The position numbers and the translations under genes are program-made. Positions 39,144 to 46,981 of a stretch of 64,000 bases of DNA are shown in pieces. A model generated the notes under the pieces. The model was not told the DNA's origin. It made no database searches and was given only the letters and a program-made list of their open reading frames with translations. Each line of letters begins with the position of its first letter. Position 1 is the first letter of the stretch. The DNA comes from Gammaproteobacteria bacterium (GTDB lineage: Bacteria > Pseudomonadota > Gammaproteobacteria > Steroidobacterales > Steroidobacteraceae): positions 41,511-105,510 of the forward strand of contig JABCZO010000013.1 of the NCBI GenBank assembly GCA_013289615.1. The letters run 5' to 3'.

Positions 39144-39977
39144 GTGCACCAGCGCATCGACCTGCACACCCACAGCAACTGCTCCGATGGCGTACTCGAG
39201 CCCTCGGCGCTGGTCGCCCTCGCCGCCCAGCGCCAGGTCGAATTGCTGGCGTTGACCGACCATGACACGGCTGCCGGCTGCGATGCAGCGCGCGCCGCCT
39301 GCCAGGCGCATGGCATCGGGTTCATGCCGGGCGTGGAACTGACCTGCCAGTGGCGCGGGCGGGAGATTCACATCATCGGACTCGATCTGGATACCGCGCA
39401 CGCGCCATTCATCGCCCATTGCGCGGCGGTGCTGGAACTGCGCCGGCAGCGCATCGGCGCGATGGCAGGGCGCCTGTCCCGGGCAGGATTGCCGGGCGAG
39501 GAGCTGGCGGCGCAAGCGCTGGCGGCGCCGGCCCCGACCCGCGCCCATCTGGCGCGCGCTCTGTGCTCGCGCGGGCTTGCGGTGAGCGTGCAGGCGGCTT
39601 TCGACCGTTGGCTCAAGCGCGGCCAGCCCGGATACGTCGGCGCGTGCTGGCCGGCGCTCGCGAGCGCCGTGCACTGCATCCTCGCCGCCGGCGGGGCGCC
39701 AGTGCTGGCTCACCCGCACCGCTACCCGCTGTCCAATGGCGTGCTGCGCGAGCTGCTCGGCGACTTCAAGGCGGGGGGTGGCGCCGGTCTGGAGGTCAGC
39801 CTCGCCGGCATGGGGCCGGCCGATGCCGATCGCGTCGCGGCGTTGGCCCGTCGCTTCGATCTGGCCGGCTCGATCGGGTCGGATTTCCACGAACCCGGAC
39901 TGCCATGGCGTCCGCTGGGTCGCTTCGCTAAGCTACCCGACCGGATAGCGCCGATCGTGGCCCTGCTGGGCCGGTGA
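39144..39977 (+). CDS. PHP-domain phosphoesterase, RNase AM/YciV-like
   Basis: 277-residue metal-dependent phosphoesterase of the PHP family. It shows DLHTHSNCSDG (6-16), LTDHDT (38-43), PGVELTC (62-68), HPHRYPLSNG (near 191-200) and GSDFHEPG (near 244-251), supplying all metal-binding His and Asp. E. coli YciV (RNase AM) with the same plan trims 5' ends of RNA and clears 3',5'-bisphosphates. This fits the neighbouring cysQ, which handles a related nucleotide, but is inference. The start is GTG, and the gene follows cysQ in the same transcript. Confidence 0.87.
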   Translation: MHQRIDLHTHSNCSDGVLEPSALVALAAQRQVELLALTDHDTAAGCDAARAACQAHGIGFMPGVELTCQWRGREIHIIGLDLDTAHAPFIAHCAAVLELRRQRIGAMAGRLSRAGLPGEELAAQALAAPAPTRAHLARALCSRGLAVSVQAAFDRWLKRGQPGYVGACWPALASAVHCILAAGGAPVLAHPHRYPLSNGVLRELLGDFKAGGGAGLEVSLAGMGPADADRVAALARRFDLAGSIGSDFHEPGLPWRPLGRFAKLPDRIAPIVALLGR

Positions 39978-40047
39978 CGGAGCCCCTCAACTGGAATTGC
40001 CTCGGTAGCGGAGCTGAGCAGCCGATGGTCACAGGGCGATCAGAGGG

Positions 40048-40272
40048 ATGAGCGATCAGGAAGACAACGTCGACCGCGACCTGTTCCGCAACGTCGAAAA
40101 GCTGCGGCAGCTGCGCATCGAACACCGCGACCTGGATGAGGTGATCTCGCGCCTGTCGATGGACATCCACATCGATGAGCTGCAGCTCAAGCGCCTCAAG
40201 AAACGCAAGCTGGCGCTCAAGGACCAGATCATGAAGTTCGAGAGCCAGCTGATTCCGGATCTCAACGCCTGA
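40048..40272 (+). CDS. YdcH-family (DUF465) small protein
   Basis: 74-residue, highly charged helical protein. It has the DUF465 pattern of two antiparallel helices: LRIEHRDLDEVISRL (21-35) followed by LQLKRLKKRKLALKDQI (46-62). Members are common in proteobacteria and have no settled function. It is 12-15 bases upstream of the MscS gene on the same strand. ATG is preceded by GAGGG. Confidence 0.88.
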   Translation: MSDQEDNVDRDLFRNVEKLRQLRIEHRDLDEVISRLSMDIHIDELQLKRLKKRKLALKDQIMKFESQLIPDLNA

Positions 40273-40287
40273 GCCGCATCTGCCGTG

Positions 40288-41598
40288 ATGACTCCTGACG
40301 GCGGCGCGATCCAGTCGTTTCTCGCCACGGCCACCGCCGGCGAGGTATTGCTGCAGCTGGGGATACTCGCCGTGGCGGTCATTGCGGCGATGGGCGCCGC
40401 CGGCATCGTGCGCCGCTGGCGCGCCCGCAACCTGGCCGTGCTGAATCTTCGCGGTGCGCGCGCACGCCTGATCGAAATCGCGCTGATTGAAGCCCCGGTC
40501 GTGGTGGCGCTGTTGACCGTGCTGGTAGTGCGCACGGTGATCGCAGCGCTGGGCGTGCCGGCCACACTGCTCGATATCGCGATGCAGCTGGCCACGGCGC
40601 TGATCCTGGTGCGCCTGTCGATCTATCTGATGCGCCTGGGGCTTGGTCCACGCTCCTGGCTGCGTACCTGGGAGACCCGCCTGACGCTGCTGGTATGGCT
40701 CGCCATATCGTTCCAGCTGGTGGGCTGGTTCGACGCCATCCAGAACACGCTCAATGCGATCAACCTGCTGCCCGGCAACGGCCGCTTCACGCTCTGGGCG
40801 CTGCTCAAGGGGCTGGTGATCATCACGCTGTTCGTGCTGGTGACCAGCGTGGTGGCGCGCGCCGCCGAGCGGCGCATCATGCACGTCGAGTCGATCGCGC
40901 TGTCAACGCGCATTGGCATCACCAAGTTCACCTATTTCTTTCTGGTCGGCCTGGGCGTGCTGCTCGGAGTCAACGCCGCCGGCGTGGACCTGACGGCGCT
41001 GACGGTGCTGACCGGGGCGGTGGGCCTGGGACTTGGTTTCGGCCTGCAATCCATTGCCAGCAACTTCGTCAGCGGCTTCGTGCTGCTGATGGATAAGTCG
41101 ATCAAGCCCGGCGATGTGATCAGTTTCACCGGCATGCCCGGCACCAGCACCGAGAGTTTCGGCTGGGTGCAGGCGCTGCGCGGCCGCTACGTCGTGGTGC
41201 GCGACCGGGACGGGGTCGAGACGCTGGTCCCGAACCAGCAACTCATCACCAATTCGGTGATCAACTGGAGTTATTCGGACCGCAAGGTGCGCCTGAAGCT
41301 GCCGGTGCGCGTCAGCTACCGGGACGATCCGGAACAGGCGCTGGCGGTACTGATGCACGCCGCCGAGGGCCATCCGAGAATCCTGCGTGATCCAGCGCCG
41401 GTATCGCGACTGATGCAATTCTCCGATCACGGCATGGATCTGGAGCTGCGCTTCTGGATCGCCGATCCGGAAGCCGGCGTCAACAACGTGCGCTCCGACG
41501 TCAATCGGGCGATCTGGAGGCTGTTCCGCGATGCCGGCATCAGCATTCCGGTGGCGCAGCGCGACGTCTACCTCCGCCACGACGTCCCGCTGCCTTGA
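40288..41598 (+). CDS. MscS-family mechanosensitive ion channel
   Basis: Membrane channel that relieves turgor on osmotic downshock. The 436-residue protein has about five hydrophobic helices in the first 250 residues. The pore-lining TM3 is GAVGLGLGFGLQSIASNFVSG, followed by the beta-domain entry KSIKPGDVISF and a cytoplasmic vestibule domain to the end. It is larger than E. coli MscS (286), with two or three extra N-terminal helices. GTG one codon earlier is an alternative start. Its TGA overlaps the TTG start of arfB. Confidence 0.92.
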   Translation: MTPDGGAIQSFLATATAGEVLLQLGILAVAVIAAMGAAGIVRRWRARNLAVLNLRGARARLIEIALIEAPVVVALLTVLVVRTVIAALGVPATLLDIAMQLATALILVRLSIYLMRLGLGPRSWLRTWETRLTLLVWLAISFQLVGWFDAIQNTLNAINLLPGNGRFTLWALLKGLVIITLFVLVTSVVARAAERRIMHVESIALSTRIGITKFTYFFLVGLGVLLGVNAAGVDLTALTVLTGAVGLGLGFGLQSIASNFVSGFVLLMDKSIKPGDVISFTGMPGTSTESFGWVQALRGRYVVVRDRDGVETLVPNQQLITNSVINWSYSDRKVRLKLPVRVSYRDDPEQALAVLMHAAEGHPRILRDPAPVSRLMQFSDHGMDLELRFWIADPEAGVNNVRSDVNRAIWRLFRDAGISIPVAQRDVYLRHDVPLP

Positions 41599-42005
41599 AG
41601 CACCTCGCCGCGATCCCCGAACAGGATCTGCAGTTCCAATTCGTACGCGGCTCGGGACCGGGCGGCCAGAACGTCAACAAACTCGCGACCGCGGCCCAGT
41701 TGCGGTTCGATCTGGCAGGCACGCAGGCGCTCGCAGCGCCGGTCAAGGCGCGGTTGCGCGCGCTCGCCGGCAGCCGCCTGAACGCCGACGGCACGCTGTT
41801 GATCGTGGCGCGCAACCAGCGAACGCAGGAAGGCAACCGGCGCGAGGCCCTGGCGCGCCTCGAACAGCTGCTTGCCCGCGCCAGCGTCGAGCCGAAGAAA
41901 CGCCACGCCACGCGCCCCACCCTGGGCTCGCGGCAGCGGCGGCTGGATCACAAGCGCGAGCGCAAACAGCTCAAGCGCTTGCGCGGCCGCGTGGCCGACG
42001 ACTGA
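41595..42005 (+). CDS. arfB: Alternative ribosome-rescue factor B (peptidyl-tRNA hydrolase)
   Basis: Releases ribosomes stalled at mRNA ends by hydrolysing peptidyl-tRNA. The 136-residue protein has the catalytic GSGPGGQNVNK with GGQ at 23-25, and a basic C-terminal tail (SRQRRLDHKRERKQLKRLRGR) that reaches into the mRNA channel in the E. coli enzyme. The TTG start lies within the MscS stop (TTGA), so expression seems coupled to the channel and kept low, as fits a back-up rescue factor. Confidence 0.94.
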   Translation: MKHLAAIPEQDLQFQFVRGSGPGGQNVNKLATAAQLRFDLAGTQALAAPVKARLRALAGSRLNADGTLLIVARNQRTQEGNRREALARLEQLLARASVEPKKRHATRPTLGSRQRRLDHKRERKQLKRLRGRVADD

Positions 42006-42017
42006 TTGCTGAGGCCG

Positions 42018-42536
42018 ATGCCGTCCGCCCGCGTCCATAGCTTCCCGGCGGTGATCGCAGCCGACACCAGGATCCTGATACTGGGCAGTATGCCCGGCGT
42101 CGCATCGCTCAACGCGCGCCAGTACTACGCCCACCCGCGCAATCAGTTCTGGCGGATCATGGGCGAGACCTGTGGTGCGGGGCCGCAGCTGCCGTACCCG
42201 CTGCGCCTGCAGGCCCTGCTCGACCAGCGCCTCGGGTTGTGGGACGTGCTGCAGTCGTGCGTGCGCGACGGCAGCCTTGATGCCGCGATCGAGCATGCAT
42301 CGGCCGTCGCCAACGATCTGCTGCCGCTGCTGGGCACAGGCCAGGTGATGCGGTTGTGTTGCAATGGCGGCAGCGCGTATGCGGCCCTGCAGCGTCATTT
42401 CGGCGCGCCGCTGAAGCGCGAGCTGCCGCAGATCGAGATTCGCCGCCTGCCTTCCACCAGCCCCGCCAATGCCAGCTGGAGCTATTCGCGCAAGCTTTCG
42501 GCCTGGAGCGCGGCGCTGCGGCACCCGCCGGGGTAA
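42018..42536 (+). CDS. DNA-deoxyinosine glycosylase (UDG family 6, HDG type)
   Basis: Base-excision repair enzyme predicted to remove hypoxanthine from deaminated adenine in DNA. The 172-residue protein has the family 6 motif LILGSMPGVASL near 20-31, where the UDG water-activating loop lies, followed by QYYAHPRNQFWRIMG. The C-terminal LPSTSPANASW is the second signature. The ATG at 42018 is preferred; a TTG four codons upstream is just after the arfB stop and is possible. It follows arfB in the same direction. Confidence 0.88.
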   Translation: MPSARVHSFPAVIAADTRILILGSMPGVASLNARQYYAHPRNQFWRIMGETCGAGPQLPYPLRLQALLDQRLGLWDVLQSCVRDGSLDAAIEHASAVANDLLPLLGTGQVMRLCCNGGSAYAALQRHFGAPLKRELPQIEIRRLPSTSPANASWSYSRKLSAWSAALRHPPG

Positions 42537-42617
42537 CAATGGCGCTGAGTATTGCGTTGGCGCTCGCGCCGTTGTACATCTTCGGTCGCCGCGAATAACA
42601 ACAGGGGAGAGAAAGCC

Positions 42618-43181
42618 ATGGTCTCGCTGCTGGCCCTTTGGGTGCCGATCGTCCTGTCCGCCGTGATCCTGTTCCTGGCGAGCTGGCTGCTGCACATGAT
42701 CGTCGGTCATCACCGCAACGATCTGGGCAAATTGCCGCAGGAAGACGCCATTCTCGATGCGCTGCGCGCCGCCCAGGTCGCTCCGGGCGACTACATGGCG
42801 CCGCATGTCTCCTCGCCCGCTCAGATGCGCGATCCGCAGTTCCTCGAGAAGAAGCGCCGCGGTCCGACCGTGTTGCTGACGCTCTCGGCTGGTGCTGAGT
42901 TCAGCATGGGCAAGCCCCTGGCGCAGTGGTTCCTCTACCTGCTGATCGTGATGCTGATATCCGCCTACGTCGCCAGCCGCACGCTGGTGCTGGGAGCGCC
43001 TTATCTTGCGGTGTTCCGGGTAGTCGGTACCGTCGCATTCATGGGGCTGGCGCTAGGCCACCCGCACCAGTCGATCTGGTGGCAGCGTCGATGGAGTTCG
43101 ACCATCAAGTACATGATCGACGGCCTGATCTATGCGTTGCTGGCCGCCGGTGTGTTCGGCTGGCTGTGGCCACGCCCCTAG
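42618..43181 (+). CDS. Conserved membrane protein of unknown function
   Basis: 187-residue integral membrane protein. Hydrophobic helices are visible at about 7-28, 98-120, 124-145 and 165-184, separated by a 65-residue polar loop with HHRNDLGKLPQEDAILDAL. I do not recognise a named domain. A strong Shine-Dalgarno AGGGGAG lies eight bases before the ATG. The gene stands between the glycosylase and the 66-bp palindrome; no operon partner suggests a role. Confidence 0.75.
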   Translation: MVSLLALWVPIVLSAVILFLASWLLHMIVGHHRNDLGKLPQEDAILDALRAAQVAPGDYMAPHVSSPAQMRDPQFLEKKRRGPTVLLTLSAGAEFSMGKPLAQWFLYLLIVMLISAYVASRTLVLGAPYLAVFRVVGTVAFMGLALGHPHQSIWWQRRWSSTIKYMIDGLIYALLAAGVFGWLWPRP

Positions 43182-43234
43182 CAGCACCCACGGCTAGCGC
43201 GCAGTATTCGGCCGGCGTCCGGCGCCAGCTGCAG

Positions 43235-43300
43235 AGAGAGATCAGACTATAGGGTGCATTTTTTATTATAAAAAAATGCACCCTATAGTCTGATCTCTCT
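43235..43300. repeat. 66-bp palindrome with 30-bp perfect arms
   Basis: Perfect 30-base inverted repeat: left arm starts AGAGAGATCAGACTATAGGG and continues TGCATTTTTT; a six-base ATTATA loop separates it from the exact complement. The composition (AT-rich centre) differs sharply from the flanks. It lies between two convergent gene ends, 53 bases after the membrane-protein stop and 36 before the plsB stop. The runs of T and A sit at the tip, not after the stem, so it is not a classical terminator. The layout ending in GCATTTTTT resembles palindromic repeats spread by REP-associated tyrosine transposases, which is inference. Confidence 0.9.
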
Positions 43301-43336
43301 GAGCGATTGTCGCTGACAAGCGGTCGAATTCCGGCG

Positions 43337-45772
43337 CTAGCCGTGGGTGACCTGCAGGATGCTGTGGCGTATCTGCTCCGACAGCACCAGCTGCGCATCG
43401 GCCGCCACCCGGATCAACACGTCATCAAACAGCAACCGGCCGGACTCGCCAGTGCGCACCACGCCGCGGGCGCGCAGCAGGTCAATGAAGTTCTCGAACA
43501 GGCTGGGATCGAAGAACTCCGGTGAATTGAAGCCGTACAGCATGGTCATGCGCTGGGCCATGACCTGGCAGCGCTCCTCGAGCAGCGTCTGGGTGATCTC
43601 GCCGCTGCCAGCCCGCACCAGCAGTGCGATCGCCAGGTAGTAGCGCTCGATGGTCTGAATGGTGGCCTGCGCCAGCAGCGACAGTTGCATCGCGGCCTCC
43701 GAGGTCGGCGCCGGCCGCTGCCACAGCTGCGTAGCTTCGCTGCCTTCCAGCAGGCCGAGCGCGGCCAGCGAGGCCAGCGCACTAGCGACGATGCCGCCCA
43801 GTTCCTCTTCCGGCCAGCGCATGAACAGTTCCGCAGCCACGTACGGATAGATGCGGCCGGCGAGTCGCTGCACATCCTCGGTGCGCATGACCGCATTCGC
43901 CAGAAAGCAGCAGGCGATCAGTGATGGTATCGCGAACAGATGCAGCACGTTATTACGGTAGTAGGTCGCGAGCACCGCCTGCTCCGGACTCATGCGCACG
44001 ATATCCCCGGCCCGGTGGCGCTCACGCGTGATGGTCTTGAGCGCCAGGCCGTAATTGACCACCTCAGCGGCACTTTGGAGCGTGACCATCACGCGATCGC
44101 CGTACGGAATCGCCGCCAGGACCGCTTTCATGGTCTCGACCTGGCGCAGCAGATCGGACTCGAGCATCGACTGGCGCGGTGTGGCCAGCAGCACCAGCGC
44201 CAGCAGGTTGATCGGGCTCACGGTCGCCGCGGAGTTGATGTGGCGCATGATGCTCAGCGCCAGCTCGTCCACCAGCGCGCCCACCCACGGCGGCCGGTTC
44301 TGATCGTCGAACACCCGGTCGCGCCAGTCAGGGGCGTAGCAATCGACCAGTGCGTCGAGGTGAATCGGTTCGCCGAAATTGACATGCACGCTGCCGAAGC
44401 GATGGCGCAGTCGTCGCAGGGTGCGCAGCAGGCCGAAGATCGATTCCTTCTCCTTCGGCTGACCCGACAGCTCGCCGATATAGGTCGGGCCCTCGACGAT
44501 GCGCTCGTAGCCGAAATAGACCGGCAGGAACACCACCGGACGGCGCGGTTCGCGCAGGTAGCTGCGCACCGTCATCGACAGCATGCCGGTCATCGACGGG
44601 CGCAGCCGGCCGGTGCGGCTGCGTCCGCCCTCGATGAAATACTCGATCGAATGACCGCGCGCCATCATGGCCGCGAGGTATTTCATGAATACCACCGTAT
44701 AGAGTGAATTGCCGCGGAAACTGCGGCGGATGAAGAACGCACCGCCCTTGCGCAGGAAGCGCCCGACGATCGGCAGATTCAGGTTCAAGCCGGCGGCGAT
44801 GTGCGGTACCGCGTAACCGCGTTCGTAGATCGCATACGACAGCAGCAGGTAGTCCATATGGCTGCGGTGACAGGGGACGTAGACTATTTCATTTCCCTCG
44901 GCGACCTGCTGCAGCGTGTCGACATGCTGGAACTCAATGCCGTCGTACAGGCGGTTCCACAGGCTCCTGAGCGCCAGCGACATGAAGGTGATGAACACCG
45001 GCGAGTAATTTGCCGCGATCTCATTCGCATAGCGGCGGGCCTCGAGCAGCAGCGCGCGCCGGGTGCGCTTGTCCTTCTCGCGCACCTCCTGTGCCACCGC
45101 GGCGCGCACCGCCCGGGTGCGCAGCACCTCGGCCACAATGGTGCGCCGGTGCGACAGGTCCGGCCCGAGACGCGCGGTACGCAGCCGGCCAAACTGAGCG
45201 CGCAACTGGCGGGCAATACGCCGGCCGCCGAGCGCGGTGTCGGCATCGACTTCCAGCAGGCTGCGCAGCGACATCGAATCGCCCAGCTGCACGGTGGTGT
45301 TGCGTCCGTTGAACAGCACCGTGAAGAAGCGGCGCACGCGGCTGCCGATGACCCAGTCCTCGGACAGCAGCAGGCGGATCAGCGAGCGCTCCTTGGAGGG
45401 CGCGCGTCCCCAATAGACCGCGGCCGGCACCAGGCTGACGTCGAGCCCGGGGTCACGGCGCAGTGCCTCGATCAGCGACAGCAGCAGCGCAGGCGGGCGT
45501 CGATCGACGCGCGAACGCCACATGCCGACGCTCTGTGTCAGTGCAAACGACGAGCGCACGTTACGCAGCTGGCGCGCCAGCAGGCGCCGACCCGGCCGCG
45601 GCAGGCGCTCGCGCACGCACACGTTCTGCAGTACCGCCAGGTCGATGGGGCTGCGCAGCTCGAGTACGTAACACACCGGCAAGCTACGTCCGGCCAGGCG
45701 CGCCGCCGCGTCTTCGGGCCGCAGCGTGGCGCGCACCCACAGGGCGAGCACTCTGCGCAGTAGACCCTGCAT
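43337..45772 (-). CDS. plsB: Glycerol-3-phosphate 1-O-acyltransferase
   Basis: Inner-membrane enzyme that puts the first acyl chain on glycerol 3-phosphate for phospholipid synthesis. The 811 residues match E. coli PlsB (807). The acyltransferase motifs are CHRSHMDYLLLSY near 302-314 (HX4D), GGAFFIRRSFRGN near 347-359, YFIEGGRSRTG near 381-391 and VVFLPVYFGYERI. It is six bases downstream of a hydrolase gene and ends near the palindrome. Confidence 0.96.
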   Translation of the reverse strand: MQGLLRRVLALWVRATLRPEDAAARLAGRSLPVCYVLELRSPIDLAVLQNVCVRERLPRPGRRLLARQLRNVRSSFALTQSVGMWRSRVDRRPPALLLSLIEALRRDPGLDVSLVPAAVYWGRAPSKERSLIRLLLSEDWVIGSRVRRFFTVLFNGRNTTVQLGDSMSLRSLLEVDADTALGGRRIARQLRAQFGRLRTARLGPDLSHRRTIVAEVLRTRAVRAAVAQEVREKDKRTRRALLLEARRYANEIAANYSPVFITFMSLALRSLWNRLYDGIEFQHVDTLQQVAEGNEIVYVPCHRSHMDYLLLSYAIYERGYAVPHIAAGLNLNLPIVGRFLRKGGAFFIRRSFRGNSLYTVVFMKYLAAMMARGHSIEYFIEGGRSRTGRLRPSMTGMLSMTVRSYLREPRRPVVFLPVYFGYERIVEGPTYIGELSGQPKEKESIFGLLRTLRRLRHRFGSVHVNFGEPIHLDALVDCYAPDWRDRVFDDQNRPPWVGALVDELALSIMRHINSAATVSPINLLALVLLATPRQSMLESDLLRQVETMKAVLAAIPYGDRVMVTLQSAAEVVNYGLALKTITRERHRAGDIVRMSPEQAVLATYYRNNVLHLFAIPSLIACCFLANAVMRTEDVQRLAGRIYPYVAAELFMRWPEEELGGIVASALASLAALGLLEGSEATQLWQRPAPTSEAAMQLSLLAQATIQTIERYYLAIALLVRAGSGEITQTLLEERCQVMAQRMTMLYGFNSPEFFDPSLFENFIDLLRARGVVRTGESGRLLFDDVLIRVAADAQLVLSEQIRHSILQVTHG

Positions 45773-45777
45773 GGGAC

Positions 45778-46305
45778 TTAGGTCGAGCCGCGCTCGGGCG
45801 GCAGATCGAGCGCGATCAGAAAATACTCGAACAGGTACTTGATGAAGCGCAGCTGTTCATGTAACCGGTGATCAGCATCGACCAGGTGCATCGAGGCGCC
45901 GTACTCGCGCGCAAAGCGGATACTGTGTTCGATCGGCACGATGTCATCGCGCCAGCCATGCACGATGGCCGCGGGACAGTCGAGCAGCCGCTCACGCAGC
46001 GGCGGCAAGCCTTCCATGTACAGCGCCGGAGCCATCAGGAAAGCGCCGCGCGCGTGCAGCAGCGAGGCCGCCGCGACCGTGACATAGCCGCCCAGACTGG
46101 AGCCGACCAGCACCAGGTCGCCCGATAGCGTCTTGCAGACTTCGATCAACTTGTCAATGCAGCCGCGCGGAGTTTCGATGCCACGATAGTCGACCGACTC
46201 GACTTCGTAGCCTTCACCGCGAGCAACATCGGCCAAGGCCGTGATTTTTCTGCCCCACGGGACGCTGTCCTTGCCATGCGAGAACACGACGTAGCGGTTC
46301 GCCAT
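45778..46305 (-). CDS. Alpha/beta hydrolase, YqiA/UPF0227-like size
   Basis: Small serine hydrolase-fold protein of 175 residues. The N-terminal strand gives VVFSHGKDS (6-14), the nucleophile elbow is VGSSLGGYV (Ser near 69), the acid HGWRDDIVP and the catalytic His DADHRLHEQ near 152. AAGGA lies ten bases before the chosen ATG; an ATG ten codons upstream is possible. It is directly upstream of plsB on the same strand, so the substrate may be a lipid or ester, but this is a guess from position. Confidence 0.8.
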   Translation of the reverse strand: MANRYVVFSHGKDSVPWGRKITALADVARGEGYEVESVDYRGIETPRGCIDKLIEVCKTLSGDLVLVGSSLGGYVTVAAASLLHARGAFLMAPALYMEGLPPLRERLLDCPAAIVHGWRDDIVPIEHSIRFAREYGASMHLVDADHRLHEQLRFIKYLFEYFLIALDLPPERGST

Positions 46306-46495
46306 CCTGCAGTTTTCCTTGCATTCGATCGGCACATCAAAGTGCCGCCGCGGATCATACTCCCGGACCCTTGAGGGGCGATTACAACTCGACTAGAGTC
46401 GCGCGATCGCCAGCCCATGTCGCCGGTGCTTCCCGCCGCTCGGAGGCCACATTAGCAGCATCGAATCGCGTGCCGCACGCCCGCAGCTTGACTGG

Positions 46496-46981
46496 TTGAC
46501 CCTGACACCCAGTGCACCACCAAGCCAGACCCTGCGCCGCTATCAGCGTTCGCGCGGCTCGCTGCTGGGCCGCTGGCGCTTCGCGCGCGCCGCCCGCAGG
46601 CGCACGCCGCTGCTGGGCACGCTGCAGGCACGGTTCGGCGAGCTGCGGGTCGGACTGTGCCGGATCGAGATGCAGGCGCATCGGCGCGTCTGCGCGGCCG
46701 ATGGCGCGGTCGATCCGATGGTCATCAGCGCGCTTGCACAGCTTGCCGCCACCATGGTGATCGAGGTCAGCGTACCGGAAGGCCTGTCGTGGACGGTGCG
46801 CGGCCTGACCGCCGAGCATCTGCGCCGGGTCAAAGCCGCGGTGATTGCGGTCGCGCGCCTGGACAAGACTGACTGGGCCGAGACCGGGCTGGTCGGCGTT
46901 CCAGTGACCATCAGCGAGGTCGCGTCCGGCGAGATCGCACGTGCGGTGGTCAGTTTTGCGGTGGCAACGCGTATCGATTGA
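46496..46981 (+). CDS. DUF4442 hotdog-fold (thioesterase-like) protein
   Basis: 161-residue protein resembling DUF4442 members of the hotdog thioesterase fold: ARFGELRVGLCRIEM (45-59), a long core helix around ISALAQLAATMVIEV and the strand GLSWTVRGLTAEHLR near 97-111. The usual active-site region reads HRRVCAADGAVDP instead of the common RNHLGTVH pattern, so catalysis is uncertain. The only start is TTG (or a rarer ATT/ATC upstream, since the frame stays open), without clear Shine-Dalgarno. Its 3' end overlaps that of the convergent sheath gene by 32 bases. Confidence 0.68.
   Translation: MTLTPSAPPSQTLRRYQRSRGSLLGRWRFARAARRRTPLLGTLQARFGELRVGLCRIEMQAHRRVCAADGAVDPMVISALAQLAATMVIEVSVPEGLSWTVRGLTAEHLRRVKAAVIAVARLDKTDWAETGLVGVPVTISEVASGEIARAVVSFAVATRID

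Noticed and set aside
43235..43300. Ordinary bidirectional terminator
   Set aside because: The T and A runs are at the tip of the hairpin and not after a GC-rich stem, and the arms are far longer than needed; it may still hinder transcription, but that does not explain the structure.
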